Counted from the stretch's first letter, positions 35,831 through 49,234 are shown. The stretch: DNA of 64,000 nt from Stictocephala bisonia (GCA_035578905.1 JAQJVL010000030.1:2378801-2442800), one strand, 5' to 3'. Notes: generated by a model from the letters alone, not told the origin. Numbers and translations: made by a program.

Positions 35831-38184
35831 TATCTAAAGGGATGTTTCAATTAGGCCCTAATTAGACATTTCCAACGAATGTGTTACTACCAACTTTATT
35901 ATATACGAAAGTAAACTTTTTTTACTTAATTTGTAGAAAGTAAAAATAGTGAAATAATATATACAAACAAATGTATACAATAGATTGTGGGATTAAGTAT
36001 CTACTTATATAATTTTATTTATCATAAGTTTTTAATCCTTTTCTTGTGATTATATGCCTAAATGTCAGACTATTACTTATCAGCTAATAAATGTTATTTT
36101 AGTATAACTTTTTAGTGTGTGTGATGGTTTAATTAATTACGCATAGTTTAGGGTGCATTTAGTCTCTAAGCTAGTTATAGTTACAATTGTTACTAGCTCA
36201 CTATTTCATTCAATTACTCAACTAATTCTAAAGAAATTTTTACAAGTAAGGAACATGATTTTTTTAAATATATGGACCTCGTGCTCAAAGCCAACAGAAT
36301 ATTTAAATAATTACTATTTATTTTTATTATTATTATTCAGAAATGTTTGTAAGGCCTGCCTCTTAAATTTAAAGAGAAAACTTCACAAAATTACTTTTTC
36401 ATTAGCATTATAAATACTCTCATATTTAATTCTTTCCTTTTAAACAAAAATATATCATGTCAGAATTCAAATTATTATATTCTTTTTTTCATCCAAATAT
36501 ACACTACAATTTGGTAGCATCAAAATATGTGTGCTTTACTGATCTATAAAACCAAATGTTTTTTATAAAAGCTTTACCGTTAAATCGATACGTCAAATTC
36601 ACTTTCACAATTATAAATAAATCAGATGTAGGCCTACTTTGGCAAATCTATAATTAATGTTTTTAAATATACTAGAATTAACAAGTGAAGAATGAAATAA
36701 GTATAAAAAAGATCCAACTAAGTAAATGGTTCCCAGAACCTGTTCTTGCAGTCGTATGGGTGTTGGGGAGTGGGCGCTTACAAGAGATGGGCATTTTCCC
36801 AATTTTTTAGTAATTCAGTTCAACTGGAAATACAAGGGTTTAGCTTTCATTTTAGTTGGTAACAACAGTAATTCATTTAACCTCTTAGGGTGTGTTCATA
36901 AATAATTATATATAAGCGCCTTACTACACTGGCTAAATAATTTATCAGGCTAAACATTGTTTCCCTTATTATGAGAGAAACGTTTAAAAAAAGAATACGG
37001 ATTCTTTCTTATTACGAGTGAACGTTTTTTGTAAAACAGCTTTACATTATTTGTGATCTAATGGTTACGAATTGTTAGTAGAAATAATGTGGGTGGTATC
37101 CACATGTATATAGTTTTTATGTGTGTTTCTAGTTGACCGATATTTTTTTGATATTATTTTTAACTTAACTATAGTAGTTAAAACAAGCTTAGTTAAAAAA
37201 GTTCCTGCCATTGGAAATTTCTTTTTACTGTCTTGATACATGAATTATAGCCGTAGTACAATAATACTAAATAGAAGATGTAAAAACGTAGTTCTACTTG
37301 TGAATAATTATTGCAGCAATAAACAAACTCAAAAACTAATTTAATTCTAAAGTTAGACATTGTAAGAGCATATTTGTAGAACTAGTCGTAAACGCTTTTT
37401 TTCACTGCACTTTTCGAATATCAGCCTGCATTTGTTTCGGGAAAATATAAAAGCCAATTTGTTTTGTAGGCAAATTATTCTAGGTGCGATAAAAAAAGTT
37501 GATCGCATACTATCCATATTAGGATAGAAACTTTCGTCCAGGATTTGTTTTTAAATATCCGACGAATTTTTTATAATTTTCAGAAAGACCTCTTAACTAA
37601 TTTGTAATTGAAAATAAATTGTCCTCAATATTCTAGTTTTTTTAAACTGTATTAAGATTTAACAGACAGATAATTTCAATTTAAATATTATTTATACATT
37701 TTTTTAATATTACGTTCACTTAGTAAAAATTTAATGGAAATTAATTCGTATATGTGCTTTACACAGACCAAAAAAACCACAAAACTGAAGTCCCAATGAA
37801 AATAATTCATAATTATTACGTTATTTTAATTATATTTTTGAGAGCCTCCTATAAGAATTTAATTAGCGTTAAGCAGTGTTTAAATGTGAAAAACTACTAT
37901 ACATTTAAAATTGTATAGTACATTTACAATATACTTTTAAAATTGAATGTGTTTGCAGATAATGTACATTGAAGGATCATTCCTGGCTAGTTGAATAGTG
38001 AATGTGTGAGGTATTAAATAGAAATGTATAACAAAATTAATTCATATTTAGTATGTACTTCCTCTACATATTTTACAGGGTAAACAACTAATATGTTTAG
38101 GAAACAAAAACAATACATCGTATTTCAACATAAAAATAAATCACCAGAGTAGAGGGACAGGTGATACAATCACGTTGCCAATAC
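35831..38184. other. AT-rich non-coding stretch (possible intron)
   Basis: AT-rich sequence. It would be intronic for the plus-strand candidate at 35413-35564 and for the minus-strand candidate at 38185-38250. No repeat family recognised. Confidence 0.5.
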
Positions 38185-38250
38185 CTTGAGGCTCCTTCGG
38201 TAGTAAGGGTTGTTTAGCCTGGACAGGGGGTTGCGCACCACAAGGGACAT
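38185..38250 (-). CDS. Candidate initial coding exon, protein unknown
   Basis: On the minus strand ATG (38250-38248) in a fair start context (GCAGACATGT) opens 22 codons. They read MSLVVRNPLSRLNNPYYRRS plus two residues and end exactly at a donor, CTCAAG|GTATTGG (38185/38184), in phase 0. An in-frame TGA lies upstream at 38289-38287, so the ATG can be the true start. Codon choice is GC-rich (GTG, CGC, AAC, CCC, CTG, TCC, TAC, AAG), unlike the AT-rich flanks, which favours real coding DNA. The flanking sequence (GCTGCCTCGGGCAGCGCAG) would be 5' UTR. I do not recognise the protein and see no second exon. A non-coding GC-rich patch remains possible. Confidence 0.38.
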
Positions 38251-38654
38251 GTCTGCGCTGCCCGAGGCAGCTTCTTTCAACAGAGTTCATTCTTTCCTAT
38301 ACTTCCAACTGGTATTGTGAACTGCAGACTCATTCTAGTAGAAATTACACACAAGCTCAGTATTTTTTCATTTAATTATTATTTAATATAACTACCATAC
38401 ATGGGTAAAAATGGTCGTGAACAGTGGTTTATAAAGGATTGCAATAATGTTTAAAGGATTGCAATACTAACTACGGTCAATGAATATAAATCTAGAAAAA
38501 TTGCATGATAAAAATTTACCCTGGTGCAGAGCTTGAAAACGCTAGTTCGATCAGTGGCCGAAAGATCGTGCGGAGCGCCACTATGTCAGTGTCAGTGTGT
38601 CTTGAGAGATCGCTCATCGACTGACTATATATGTCTTTATAGCACTATCTGGTG

Positions 38655-39585
38655 ACTATCTCTGTCTTTCTCACACTGCATGTACACTATCTCTGTTTCT
38701 CTCGTGTTGCATTTACTCACTATCTCTAGCTCTCTCACAATGCCTTTCCTGACCATCTCTGTCTCTCACACTGGATTTACGCACTATCTCAGTCTCTCGC
38801 GCTGTTATTTACTATCACTGTCTCTCTCACACTTCTCTTACTCACTATATCTGATTCTCTCGCGCTGCATTTACTCACTATCTATGTCTTTCTCGCACTG
38901 GCTTTACTCACTAACTCTGCCTCTCTCGCGCTGTTTTCACTATCACTATCTCTCTCACACTTCTCTTACTGACTATCTCTATCTCTCTCGCGGTGTATTT
39001 ACTAACTATCTCTGCCTCTATCACACTACTCTTACTCACTATCTGTCTCTCTCGCGCTGCATTTACTCACTATCACTGTTTTTCTCGCACTGCATTTACT
39101 ATCTATCTCTGTCTCTATAACACCGCATTTACTCATTATCTCTGTCTCTGTCACACTACTCTTACTCACTATCTGTGTCTCTCTCACGCTGCGTTTGTTT
39201 ACTGTCTCTCTCGCGTTGCATTTAATCACTATCTCTGTCTCTCTCACACTGCATTTACTCACTATCTCTGTCTTTCTCACGCTGCATTTACTCACTATCT
39301 CTTCCTCTATCACACTACTCTTACTCACTATCTGTGTCTCTCTCACGCTGCGTTTGTTTACTCACGTCTCTGTCTCTCTCGCGCTGCATTTAATCACTAT
39401 CTCTGTCTCTCTCACACTGCATTTACTCACTATCTCTGTCTTTCTCGCGCTGAATTTATTCACGTCTCTGTCTCTCTCGCGCTGCATTTACTCACGACTC
39501 TGTCTCTCTGGCGCTGAATTTACTCACTATCTCTGTTTTTCTGCATTTACTATCTATCTTTGTCTCTCTCGCAGCTCTCTGTGGC
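38655..39585. repeat. Pyrimidine-rich minisatellite, about 33-bp unit
   Basis: About 28 diverged copies of TCTCTCTCGCGCTGCATTTA + CTCACTATCTCTG, with some units shortened or lengthened by a few bases. Because 33 is a multiple of three, all three plus-strand frames and one minus frame are open over long runs (up to 180 codons), giving an 11-residue periodic reading such as THYLCLSHAAF. The frames switch wherever a unit changes length, and no start or composition is conserved. I treat the frames as a by-product. Confidence 0.93.
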
Positions 39586-39696
39586 TCTTTAGCTCTGTCT
39601 TTATTCAAAGAAGAGCATTCTCATGGCAAATCTTTAAACCTGACAAGAACAGGTTGACATTTCACTATGTTCTTAAGTACAGTAGTTGTATTTATT

Positions 39697-39835
39697 CTTT
39701 TTTTTTTTTAACTTCAGGCCTACAAGCCTGTGCGTGAACTTCAACGAATGAAGCACCTACCGTGCGTTGGCTTAGTTGGGGACTCTAACCTTGGACCTGC
39801 CCTTCGCTGTCCGAAGCCTTAGCCACTGAGCTTTT
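39697..39835 (-). mobile_element. SINE-B: tRNA-derived SINE with poly(A) tail
   Basis: On the minus strand it starts with a tRNA-like head (GCTCAGTGGCTAAGGCTTCG, then AAGGTTAGAGTCCCC as a B-box-like segment). It ends CACAGGCTTGTAGGCCTGAAG and a run of A (+ strand T, 39699-39709). The 3' end matches 55441-55530, which keeps a longer hairpin. It encodes no protein. Confidence 0.6.
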
Positions 39836-39970
39836 CAATGACTGACTATAGTCGACCAGCCAAAGCAGCTAAAGGAACTACACTGTTGGAATCCGAACCA
39901 CTAGTATCGGTCGAGTTTAATTTAACTAACATACCTTATACTCACTTTTCTTCCTTGGAAATCTTCCTCA
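39836..39970 (-). mobile_element. SINE-A, strongly decayed inverted fragment
   Basis: It retains GGAATCCGAACCACTAGTAT, AGCTAAAGGAACTACA and ATACTCACTTTTCTTCC in the order of the other inverted copies. Confidence 0.5.
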
Positions 39971-42278
39971 ACAGAGTTGACGGTCGGGTTTTTATTAAAT
40001 CAATTACGTTCTTTAAACTAACGAATGGAATTAAACTAAAAATTTAATTAAATATTATCCATATTTTCTCTACAACTCACATATTCTCCAAGCGTGGTTA
40101 TAGCTGTATAGACCTACCATTGAGGGCGCGCTGTGTTTAGTAAAAAAAAAATCAAGTTCTCAGGACTTTTAAAAGTATAGTTTAATGTAGTAGTTACTCA
40201 AATAGACATTTAATAGAAATATAAAAATCTAATTTTGCAAAAAACAGATTTTGTCATTCCATGAAACATGTAAAAGAGACGATAGTGGAAAGCTAATCTA
40301 AGTAAATATGATGAATGTAGGCATGTTACTACCTAATCAATTACTCCACATAAAATTAATTACACAGTTGATCGATTTAAATGGGTTTTATCATAAAACC
40401 AATGTATGGTAATAGATATCTTATCCTTGAACCACACATTAATCGAGTTTTATCTATTGTTGTCGGAAAATTATCGAATATAATCAAAATTTATTTGCTT
40501 CCACGGTTTTTATATGAATTCATCTTCCAACCCAAACATAGGCTATACCTTAAAAATGGCTGATCATATCAACTTCCAAAACGGTTAAAAATACCGGATT
40601 GAAAAATAAGCAAGATTATAAAACGGTAAGTGCGATACAAAAATATTGCGATTTTATATCACATGATAATTTAACAGACATCAATGTGCGCTCATGTGGA
40701 AGCAAAGCCCAAGGCTCAGGATTTATCTGGAACTGAACTGAACTAGGAATGTTATCTAACTGAATTGAAACTAAATGATTCCATAAATCTGTTCGAACAA
40801 TGTTTAGAATGTCATGATGCAAATCCTAAAATGTCTGCTCGTCTCGATTGCAGATTCTCGAATGTTCAACTAGCTCCGAAAATAAATGAATGTTTGCCAT
40901 ATGGTTGGCCTTATTTGATCTGTATTCTTTGGTATAACTATCTAAAAGGCATTTAGTCCTTAATTTAAAAAAATTAAAAAAGTCGTTTTTAGGCATAGAA
41001 ACAATAAGGAATAAATGGCCTTACGTAAAATAGATTTTTCTTTTTTTATACTCAACGAGCTAAAGCCTGTATGTATTTCAACCTGAAAATTCATATTCAG
41101 TCCATATGCGGTTCAAAAGGAAAAATAAAAATTCAACATAATAATTACGATGCAAATAAAAAAATTTAAATTTTACTAAGATTACATGTAAGTAATATAT
41201 TTATTGTTATTAAATTTTATTAAATTTAAATGGGAAAGATGAAAATATTTTAACCATACAAAATGTTTAAGTGGAACATAAATTACACGAATGCTTTTAT
41301 CATATGGAATGATGAGTTTTAAATAAGAAAACTAGGAATTTGGGATTTCAAATTAATGGATAGTATAACATATATAAGATACTTGCGTGTCGATACCTTG
41401 AATGCAAACTAAATTATAAGAATATCTAGTGATTATTTCAAATTTATGTTCCATATTGTTTGAAAACAGGCTAAATAAAATAAAAACTAATGTAGCAAAG
41501 GGCAGAATTAAGCGTACACATGTGATAATTAATTTTATAATATACATTCTCTTTTTTAAAGCAAGGATTTTATCTCATTGTAGTAACCTAAGTACAGAAT
41601 ATGTAAAGACCAAATAGATTCTCATTTCTTGAAACATGTAGGAAATTTTATAATACAAAATATGATGAGCACGTGATGTTGACCGGGATTTCCCATGTTT
41701 TAAAACAAAATATAATTTCTAATAATTTCCTACAAAAGTATATTGGGGCTTACAAAAGTATAAAAATCACGTTTGGATAAAGAATCAATTTTTATCAACT
41801 TGTCAAGGAAAGCTACTGGCACTCAGTGTGATATCCTCAAGGGTCCAGGTTTCGTCCTTTTCCAATCTCCTGTAACAGCCCTGGAACATAAGCGTCCTTT
41901 TATAGTAATGGGAGTTCACCCTCAAAGTGTTTATCTAGTTGATTGCAGTTAGAACAACCGAAGAGAGGGTTGTAAAAATAATTTTATTTTTCTGTAAAAA
42001 AATGCAAAAAATCGTTTACTGTTTTTAATTCCGTATAAATTTTGTTATTAAATTTACTCTGTACTTTTTTATATTTTTGCCACATTGTTAGCAAATGTTA
42101 TTAATTTATTTTTTATTCATCTTATATTTTGTTATTGCTTTAAATATTGTTATTTATTTATACTAGTTGTTTCGCTTATATATCATTGTGTATTGCTGTA
42201 TACTACTCCATGTTTATTATAATGTTATTGTTTTTGCATTTGGTGGTGGGTATTAGTATTTGGCTTCTATATAATTAT
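39971..42278. other. AT-rich stretch, possible gene fragment
   Basis: At 40681-40956 one plus-strand frame is open except for a single TAG (40744-40746) and reads like a decayed protein segment (LFEQCLECHDANPKMSARL). I cannot assign it. The rest is AT-rich with no supported feature. Confidence 0.3.
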
Positions 42279-42650
42279 ACTGTCGGCACTGGTGGCGTAG
42301 GGTGACACGGCGTCCGCTCAATGGTTTTCATCAAATTAGATACTACTAGAGAAGTATGGAGTGTCCGTGTTGAATGGTAGTCAATGTTCAGATGATGTGT
42401 ATAGAAGATAACTGAGTGTCAGACTTGCCAGTTTGCTGAAAATCAGACCAACACTACGTGGTTCGGATTCCACGTAAAGCTGTAGGTCCCATAGTTGCCC
42501 TGGCTATTCGGCTATTAATAAATAGTCCTTTCTGAGCTAAGTTGAACTCAGATAGTAACACTCGTTCATCTACACTCATCACACTCATTCACTCCTCAAT
42601 TCGCACATATCTCTACGATCGGCGTCTTGGAGATGAATAATGAATGTATA
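42279..42650 (+). mobile_element. SINE-A, near full-length but with a shortened head
   Basis: It starts ACTGTCGGCACTGGTGGCGT (A-box-like TGGCGTAGGGTG). It then jumps to CACGGCGTCCGCTCAATGG, skipping about 75 bp that the 9297 copy has. The core CTACGTGGTTCGGATTCCACG and the 3' end ACGATCGGCGTCTTGGAG are intact. Confidence 0.85.
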
Positions 42651-42954
42651 TATTTATTACCAGTTAAAGTAGGAAGGAGTACTTATTTATACACTACATA
42701 AAAAAATAAAATTAATTCATTATTCTACTGTAATATTAACATAAATGTCACTTTGTGTTTTGAAAACTGTACAATATTTCGAGTAGTTCATCCAAATAGC
42801 ATTAAGCTAGAGTGAAACGTATATAACTACAATGTAGAACATTTAAATAGTATAAACAACATTCACGAATCCTTTTTTAATTTTTTAAAGCATTTAACAA
42901 TACTTATGGTGAAACATGGGACCTTTAAAGTCACGAAATACGTTCGTTACTTTA

Positions 42955-43190
42955 CAGAGAAGAAAGAAACAGAGGTTGCATTTAATAGTGCACTAAATGT
43001 GTGCCGAGTAGTTATTTCTCCAGTTTGCCACGCGATGATAGGACCAGCACCTTGTCAGTTCTTTTTTTTTATTATTACGTAGTTTTTATTATTACACATG
43101 TATAAAAATGTTGTTTGGAATCTATATATAACTGCTTCTGATGCGTTATATATAAAAAAACAACCTCTGTTCCTTTTCTGTGTGGTTATT
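42955..43190 (+). repeat. MITE family M1, most complete copy
   Basis: The left end CAGAGAAGAAAGAAACAGAG + GTTG and the right end AACAACCTCTGTTCCTTTTCTGTG are imperfect inverted repeats about 180 bp apart. Internal blocks (TGTGTGCCGAGTAG, CAGCACCTTGTCAGT) match 735-1020 and 34626-34690. Confidence 0.6.
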
Positions 43191-46100
43191 CTGAAAGTTC
43201 ATCCTCTTACTGCAAGTAGTTTAGACTGTAATTGTCTCTCATAAAACGTAGTTCGAAAAGTGTTCCAATAATCCTGCCAACCACAAGTTCAATTTGAATC
43301 TCTTTCCACTCAACTTTGTTAGTTTATATTGTTAAATTTACCTTTATTACGAGGGCGAAAGACTTACAACAAAGGGACTTAACAAACTTCTGAGCTCCTT
43401 ATTAACATTTCAAAAGCGAACTTTAACCATTGAAACTCGGCTCGAGACCAAACCGAAGGCAAGAGGTGGAAGTATTGCAATATTAATGGTGGAATTCCTT
43501 TCAGCTTTGAGATAAAATAGCTTTTTCAACTTCATATAAATATGAACTGTTCCTTTGAAATGGTTTTTGATATCCCATCTACAAAAACAACTCCATTATA
43601 AGAATAACTTTTTGGGTTACACAAATGTTGTGATTCGCTTTAATATGTTCTGGTATTATTTACCAAATAGTTGTTTAATATAACATTATAAATCTGTTAG
43701 TTATCAAAATTCTTTATAATGGAGTAGGAATTAATATTATATTTAATTATAAAGATTAAACATCATTAAATATAAACAAAAATTGTGAACATGGATGCAA
43801 GAAAATTTCGTTGTGGTAGGAAAAACATAAATGAATCAGATGTGTACAGTTCTTGTACTCTATACAACTATATGAGTCGATTGCCAACCTAAACTCAATT
43901 TATACAAAATACTAACATAGAAATTAATCAGTTATTTTGCTGAATTTAAGTACAGACAAATTTCCTACCTAAACATCTCTTAGACGAAAAACTAAAATAG
44001 AAACTATTCAGCTACTTCTGCTGAATTTAAGTACAGCAAATGGATAGAATTTATTTAACTTCAGTATTTTTTACTGAATATGAAACACAAAGAAATTAAT
44101 TTAAACTGAAATGTTTAAACGAAACACAAAAAACCGCATTAGACTTTCATATGCTTATATTTTAAGCAGAAACAAAAAACATGATAAACTATCATGAATC
44201 CATTTCATCTAAAAATAGAGACCAATTACTTTAAAATAATAAGAAAAATATTTTACCTGATCGAAACTAGACAGCAAGTACCGTGGAAATTGACAACCTG
44301 AAGAGCAAATGGTGCAGTTTTCACGTGCTGTGTTATCGTGGCTGCATACGACTTGTTTATGAACTAATAAATATTTCTTGCTGTACCATTCACTCTAAAT
44401 GAAATTCGTCATTAGCTAACAAGGAAAGCGATTTTCTGTTAAATATTTTAAATGAACCTTTATTGATTTGTCACTCTGATTAAGGGGATGAAGATAATCA
44501 TAATGTCTACTTTATTGCTTACCCTTCTAATAGAAAACATTGTATTTATTTCACCAACCAAACATTGAGTGATGGTTCTTTATTGATGTTTTCGGAAAGT
44601 CAATACAAACCAGTATGAGCTGGTAATCGTCCATTGATGTTAGGGCGTGGAGGTCCTGTAGAGGTGGGGCTCACTCTAATACAAGGCCACTCTTTAATGT
44701 TATTGTTGTTGTGTAAAGTTGTTAAGTGCTTTATGTTAAATATTTAGTATGATATATTCTCACCAGAGTGAGGTTCGTGGCTTCAATAGGTATTTTGTTT
44801 GGATAGTAACAGCAATTTAGAGGGTGGAGATAAAGCACGTGAAGCATCTTCAGAGTGAGGTTCCCGGTTTGATTCCCACCAGTAGAGGGGGTTTACTGGT
44901 TTTATTAAACTAGAAGGAAGTTTATACGTTCTATTCTAACACTCAACAGAGGACGGTTCACGTTTTTAATTCTACTAGAGAAGTTTGACTTCTTGATATC
45001 CTTTTAAGATGTTTAATTGTATCTTTCCTACTAAAGGGAATTTAGTACGGTATATTCTCACCAGAGTGAGGTTCGTGGCTTTGATACCTGCTAGAGGGAT
45101 GTTCCCAGGTCTTCAATAGCGAACTAACTCACCCTATTATATTACATTCCACATTCTACGACTTCTTGTATTATTTTATGATAACAATAAGTAATATCTT
45201 TCGAAGCTCATACATAAAATCGTAATTATTTTGTTTGATTATCCGAGGGTTAGTGGAGATCCACTTTCGTAACACTGATAAAACATGTAATTTATAACAA
45301 CTGAAAAATACTTGAAACATAAAATCTACAAGTTTTGAATTGTCAATTTAATTGTGGAATTCAAATCCTAGGAGTTTCAACTTAATTTAGCTTGATGTGT
45401 TTGGACCCTCTTCCTGTAACAACGTTGAAAATACCTAACTAAAAATCGCACTGGCGTAGAAAAACAAAAAAGGTGTAACAATGAAATGTGTTTTGTATTA
45501 GATAAATACAGAGATAATTAAGATTATGTACAAAGTAACCTTTGTTGTAATACGAAAATTACCATTATTGTGGCTTTGAGTCCATTTGAACTTCATAGTT
45601 GAAATGTAAAAAGAGCTGTTTTATAGAATTTCTACCGGAGTTTATTGGGATTACTCTCCTTCATACTTCTCTAATTATGTCGCTTCATCTCAAAATATTG
45701 GCTATACATACACCTTGTATAACCTACCTATAATAAAACACATTTAGGAGAATTAGTGAATATTTTGAATTTGATTTTGAACATATCCTTTTTATTTTGG
45801 ATTATAAAACTGTCAATTAGACATTTGAAATCCAAAACTGATTCACAATTTGAAATATTTATTTTATTGCATTTTATAAATTAACTTACTGTAAAAATAA
45901 AAATATTTCCATAACAGATTTCCATCCATTGTTGTATATCTGATTGAAAAGTATTGATTTTTACAACTATGAACATTTTGTACCATAGAAAACGTTACTT
46001 ATAAAACCTTAATTTTTACGTAAATAGAATAGCACTAATTATTTATTACTTCTATCAATAAACTATCAGTATAATACAGAGAGAGAACCAGTGAGGCATA

Positions 46101-47254
46101 AACATTTCAACTTGTTGCTTTAATCCCAGTTTAAAAATTGAAGAGGTTAGACCCCACGTTTTCAGGAGGCGGAAGAAAATAAGTTCGGAATTCGAAAACG
46201 TTTGTAGAGTTCAGAAAAGCAATATCGATGTTCCACCCCTGCTGATGTACAATTCAAAAGAAAGTTCCTTCCGACATTGAATATCTGGCGAAGTCCCAAC
46301 CAGCCAGTCCCAAGTTTTTTCTTTACTCTCTCTAGTGCTGCTTATATTATTTGGTTGGCTTTCCTCTTCCTTTACGATTTGTCAGGGTAAGATGTTAACA
46401 AAATGATCGTATAAAATTGACTTTTACTTATACATAAGTGGTGTTTTGTTCCCTCGCATTATTTTACTGTATTTGTATTGCTAGCATTGGTTCATTTTTT
46501 ACATTTCAAATCATTATGAGAAATTAGTAATAAATATTATAGAAAGTAATTCGTTTTTCTCAGTTTTAAGGGTGTTCGATAAAACATTATTTTTGAAATT
46601 TGTATGAAAAAGTTTTATCTTCTTATAAGTAATAAATGTGTAAGGGTTAAAGATTAACACATATTCTTTATGGAGATATGGCTACAGTGAGGGAGTGAGA
46701 GTAGAGGGGAACACGTTGTATGTGTTTTAGTGAGTTAGGCTCTTTGCTACTCCTAACGACAGGTGTGTTAAAATCTAGAACTAAATTATTTGGAGAGCTC
46801 AAGTGGACGCCTACATGAACACCCTTAAGGCAGCTTGAAATACAAAATTATTATGATAAATTCCAAAGTTTAATCCCAATTTTTAAAAAAGATAAACTGG
46901 TAAATATTGGATTATTTGTGAATCTTAAAGTCAAATTATGGACTTGTAACCTAGATTATATTCACTGTGCGGCACAAAAGATCGTTCGTTTATAATCCAT
47001 GGACTCTATAACTTTATGATTTACACCTTATTCAATATAAATATACCTTAAATAGCCCTACATATAAAAATATTGTAGGGTAAATTTGTAAATTAGCCAA
47101 CATTTTAGAGTATTTTAAGTTACCACTATCCCTTAAAATCTGATCCGTATACCCCATGTATGTTATTAAGTTTAAAACTGTATGCAAATAATATTTTTCT
47201 GATGCATTTATTATTTAAAAAACAAATATCGACCGGTTTGAAAAGAAGTAGAAA
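43191..47254. other. AT-rich stretch with short direct repeats
   Basis: A 77-bp tandem-like pair shares TGCTGAATTTAAGTACAG (43913-43955 and 43990-44033). A roughly 33-bp segment, TATATTCTCACCAGAGTGAG + GTTCGTGGCTT, occurs at 44750-44782 and again at 45051-45083. Between them, GGTTCCCGGTTTGATTCCCACC near 44863 is B-box-like. GC-richer patches near 46140-46340 show no exon. Confidence 0.5.
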
Positions 47255-47992
47255 ACATCAGCAGATTTTATTGATCTGACAGCAGCTTATGACACAGTAT
47301 GAAAGTTTAAGTTCTACACCCTCCTTCCCTGTCCCTTTCTATTGAGACTTTTGCAGTCAATGCTTAGTGCCAGGCTAATAAAAGTTTATCTCGGTCGTGA
47401 AGAAAGCTCTTTTAGACAGCTGAAGTATGGGCAGCCACAGGGGTCTGTACTTGCTCCAATTTTATTCAACGTGAATACCGCTGACATACCAAGCACAATA
47501 TCTAGAAAATGTATATATGCAGATGATATTGCTTTAGCTTACCAACATAAGAACTTCACAACTACTGAAGAAACACTCACAACTGACCTTGCAGTCCTGG
47601 AAGAATATTTTAGAACCTAGAAGCTAAATCCTAATCCATCAAAAACCGAAATAGCCTGCTTCCACTTAAGTATAAACTTATGAAAACTTAATAATAAAAA
47701 TGTACGTGACCTGTATACCATACAATACAATAATGATAACCAGAGATAACATGTTTTTCAAATAGGGATTAATCTATATTATTATTTTATTTACTTCGTT
47801 TTATTTCTAATAGTAATCATGTAAGTAGTACAATATAACTAATTATTTACTTGTTATTTATTTGTATAATGTTTTGCTTATATTTACTTAACTATTTTTA
47901 TTATATAATGCGAATAATAACTGTTAATTTAAACTGTGATTTAAAGTGTTACAATTTAATAATAAAGTGTATTTGAATGAAATGAATGCAAT
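47255..47992 (+). pseudogene. Second non-LTR reverse transcriptase fragment, decayed
   Basis: One continuous frame carries the RT core: motif A region DFIDLTAAYDTV (47264-47299), interrupted by TGA (47300-47302) where Trp is usual; motif B GQPQGSVLAP (47429-47458); motif C YADD (47516-47527). A TAG follows at 47618-47620, and the frame continues KLNPNPSKTEIACFHL. Upstream palm and endonuclease parts are gone. An AATAAA (47961-47966) and a TGAATGAAATGAATG tail mark the 3' end. Its motifs (AAYDTV, GQPQGSVLAP, IYADDIAL) differ clearly from the 29.4 kb LINE, so it belongs to another lineage. Confidence 0.85.
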
Positions 47993-48290
47993 CTTTGAAA
48001 AGTAAAAAGAATGTTATTTCCTTTAATAGCTGTTTAATTAATGTAATCGTCCAAGTTTTATAAATGTGTTTTGGTACAATCGTGATGTTTTAATTTTACT
48101 GATTAACTTAATTGAAATAGATTAAGTTTTATTTTATTTTCATTTTTATTTTGTGACAGAAAATGTTTACCAAATTGTATCGGAATACGTGTGTTTGCTT
48201 TAATTTAACTAGTAAAAATCTTGTTTCCAGTAAATTGAATGTGTTTTGGTTCAATTACCTTCACTCGTTGCGAAACAGTTTTAGAGAAAA

Positions 48291-49214
48291 TAATGAACTC
48301 ACATTCCTTACAAACATTCTACTGTATTAATAATGAACTCACATTCCTTACAAACATTCTACTGTATTAATAATGAACTCACATTCCTTACAAACATTCT
48401 ACTGTATTAATAATGAACTCACATTCCTTACAAACATTCTACTGTATTAATAATGAACTCACATTCCTTACAAACATTCTACTGTATTAATAATGAACTC
48501 ACATTCCTTACAAACATTCTACTGTATTAATAATGAACTCACATTCCTTACAAACATTCTACTGTATTAATAATGAACTCACATTCCTTACAAACATTCT
48601 ACTGTATTAATAATGAACTCACATTCCTTACAAACATTCTACTGTATTAATAATGAACTCACATTCCTTACAAACATTCTACTGTATTAATAATGAACTC
48701 ACATTCCTTACAAACATTCTACTGTATTAATAATGAACTCACATTCCTTATAAACATTCTACTGTATTAATAATGAACTCACATTCCTTACAAACATTCT
48801 ACTGTATTAATAATGAACTCACATTCCTTACAAACATTCTACTGTATTAATAATGAACTCACATTCCTTACAAACATTCTACTGTATTAATAATGAACTC
48901 ACATTCCTTACAAACATTCTCCTGTATTAATAATGAACTCACATTCCTTACAAACATTCTACTGTATTAATAATGAACTCACATTCCTTACAAACATTCT
49001 ACTGTATTAATAATGAACTCACATTCCTTACAAACATTCTACTGTATTAATAATGAACTCACATTCCTTACAAACATTCTACTGTATTAATAATGAACTC
49101 ACATTCCTTACAAACATTCTACTGTATTAATAATGAACTCACATTCCTTACAAACATTCTACTGTATTAATAATGAACTCACATTCCTTACAAACATTCT
49201 ACTGTATTAATAAT
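48291..49214. repeat. Minisatellite, 40-bp unit, 23 copies
   Basis: Units of TAATGAACTCACATTCCTTA + CAAACATTCTACTGTATTAA in perfect register over 924 bp. I see only two substitutions in the whole array (near 48751 and 48921). Confidence 0.97.
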
Positions 49215-49234
49215 CGAGTATATTGTTTGAAACA

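Noticed and set aside
38680..39737. Overlapping frames of 146, 174 and 180 codons
   Set aside because: They are periodic readings of a 33-bp tandem repeat, open in several phases. There is no start conservation or known domain.
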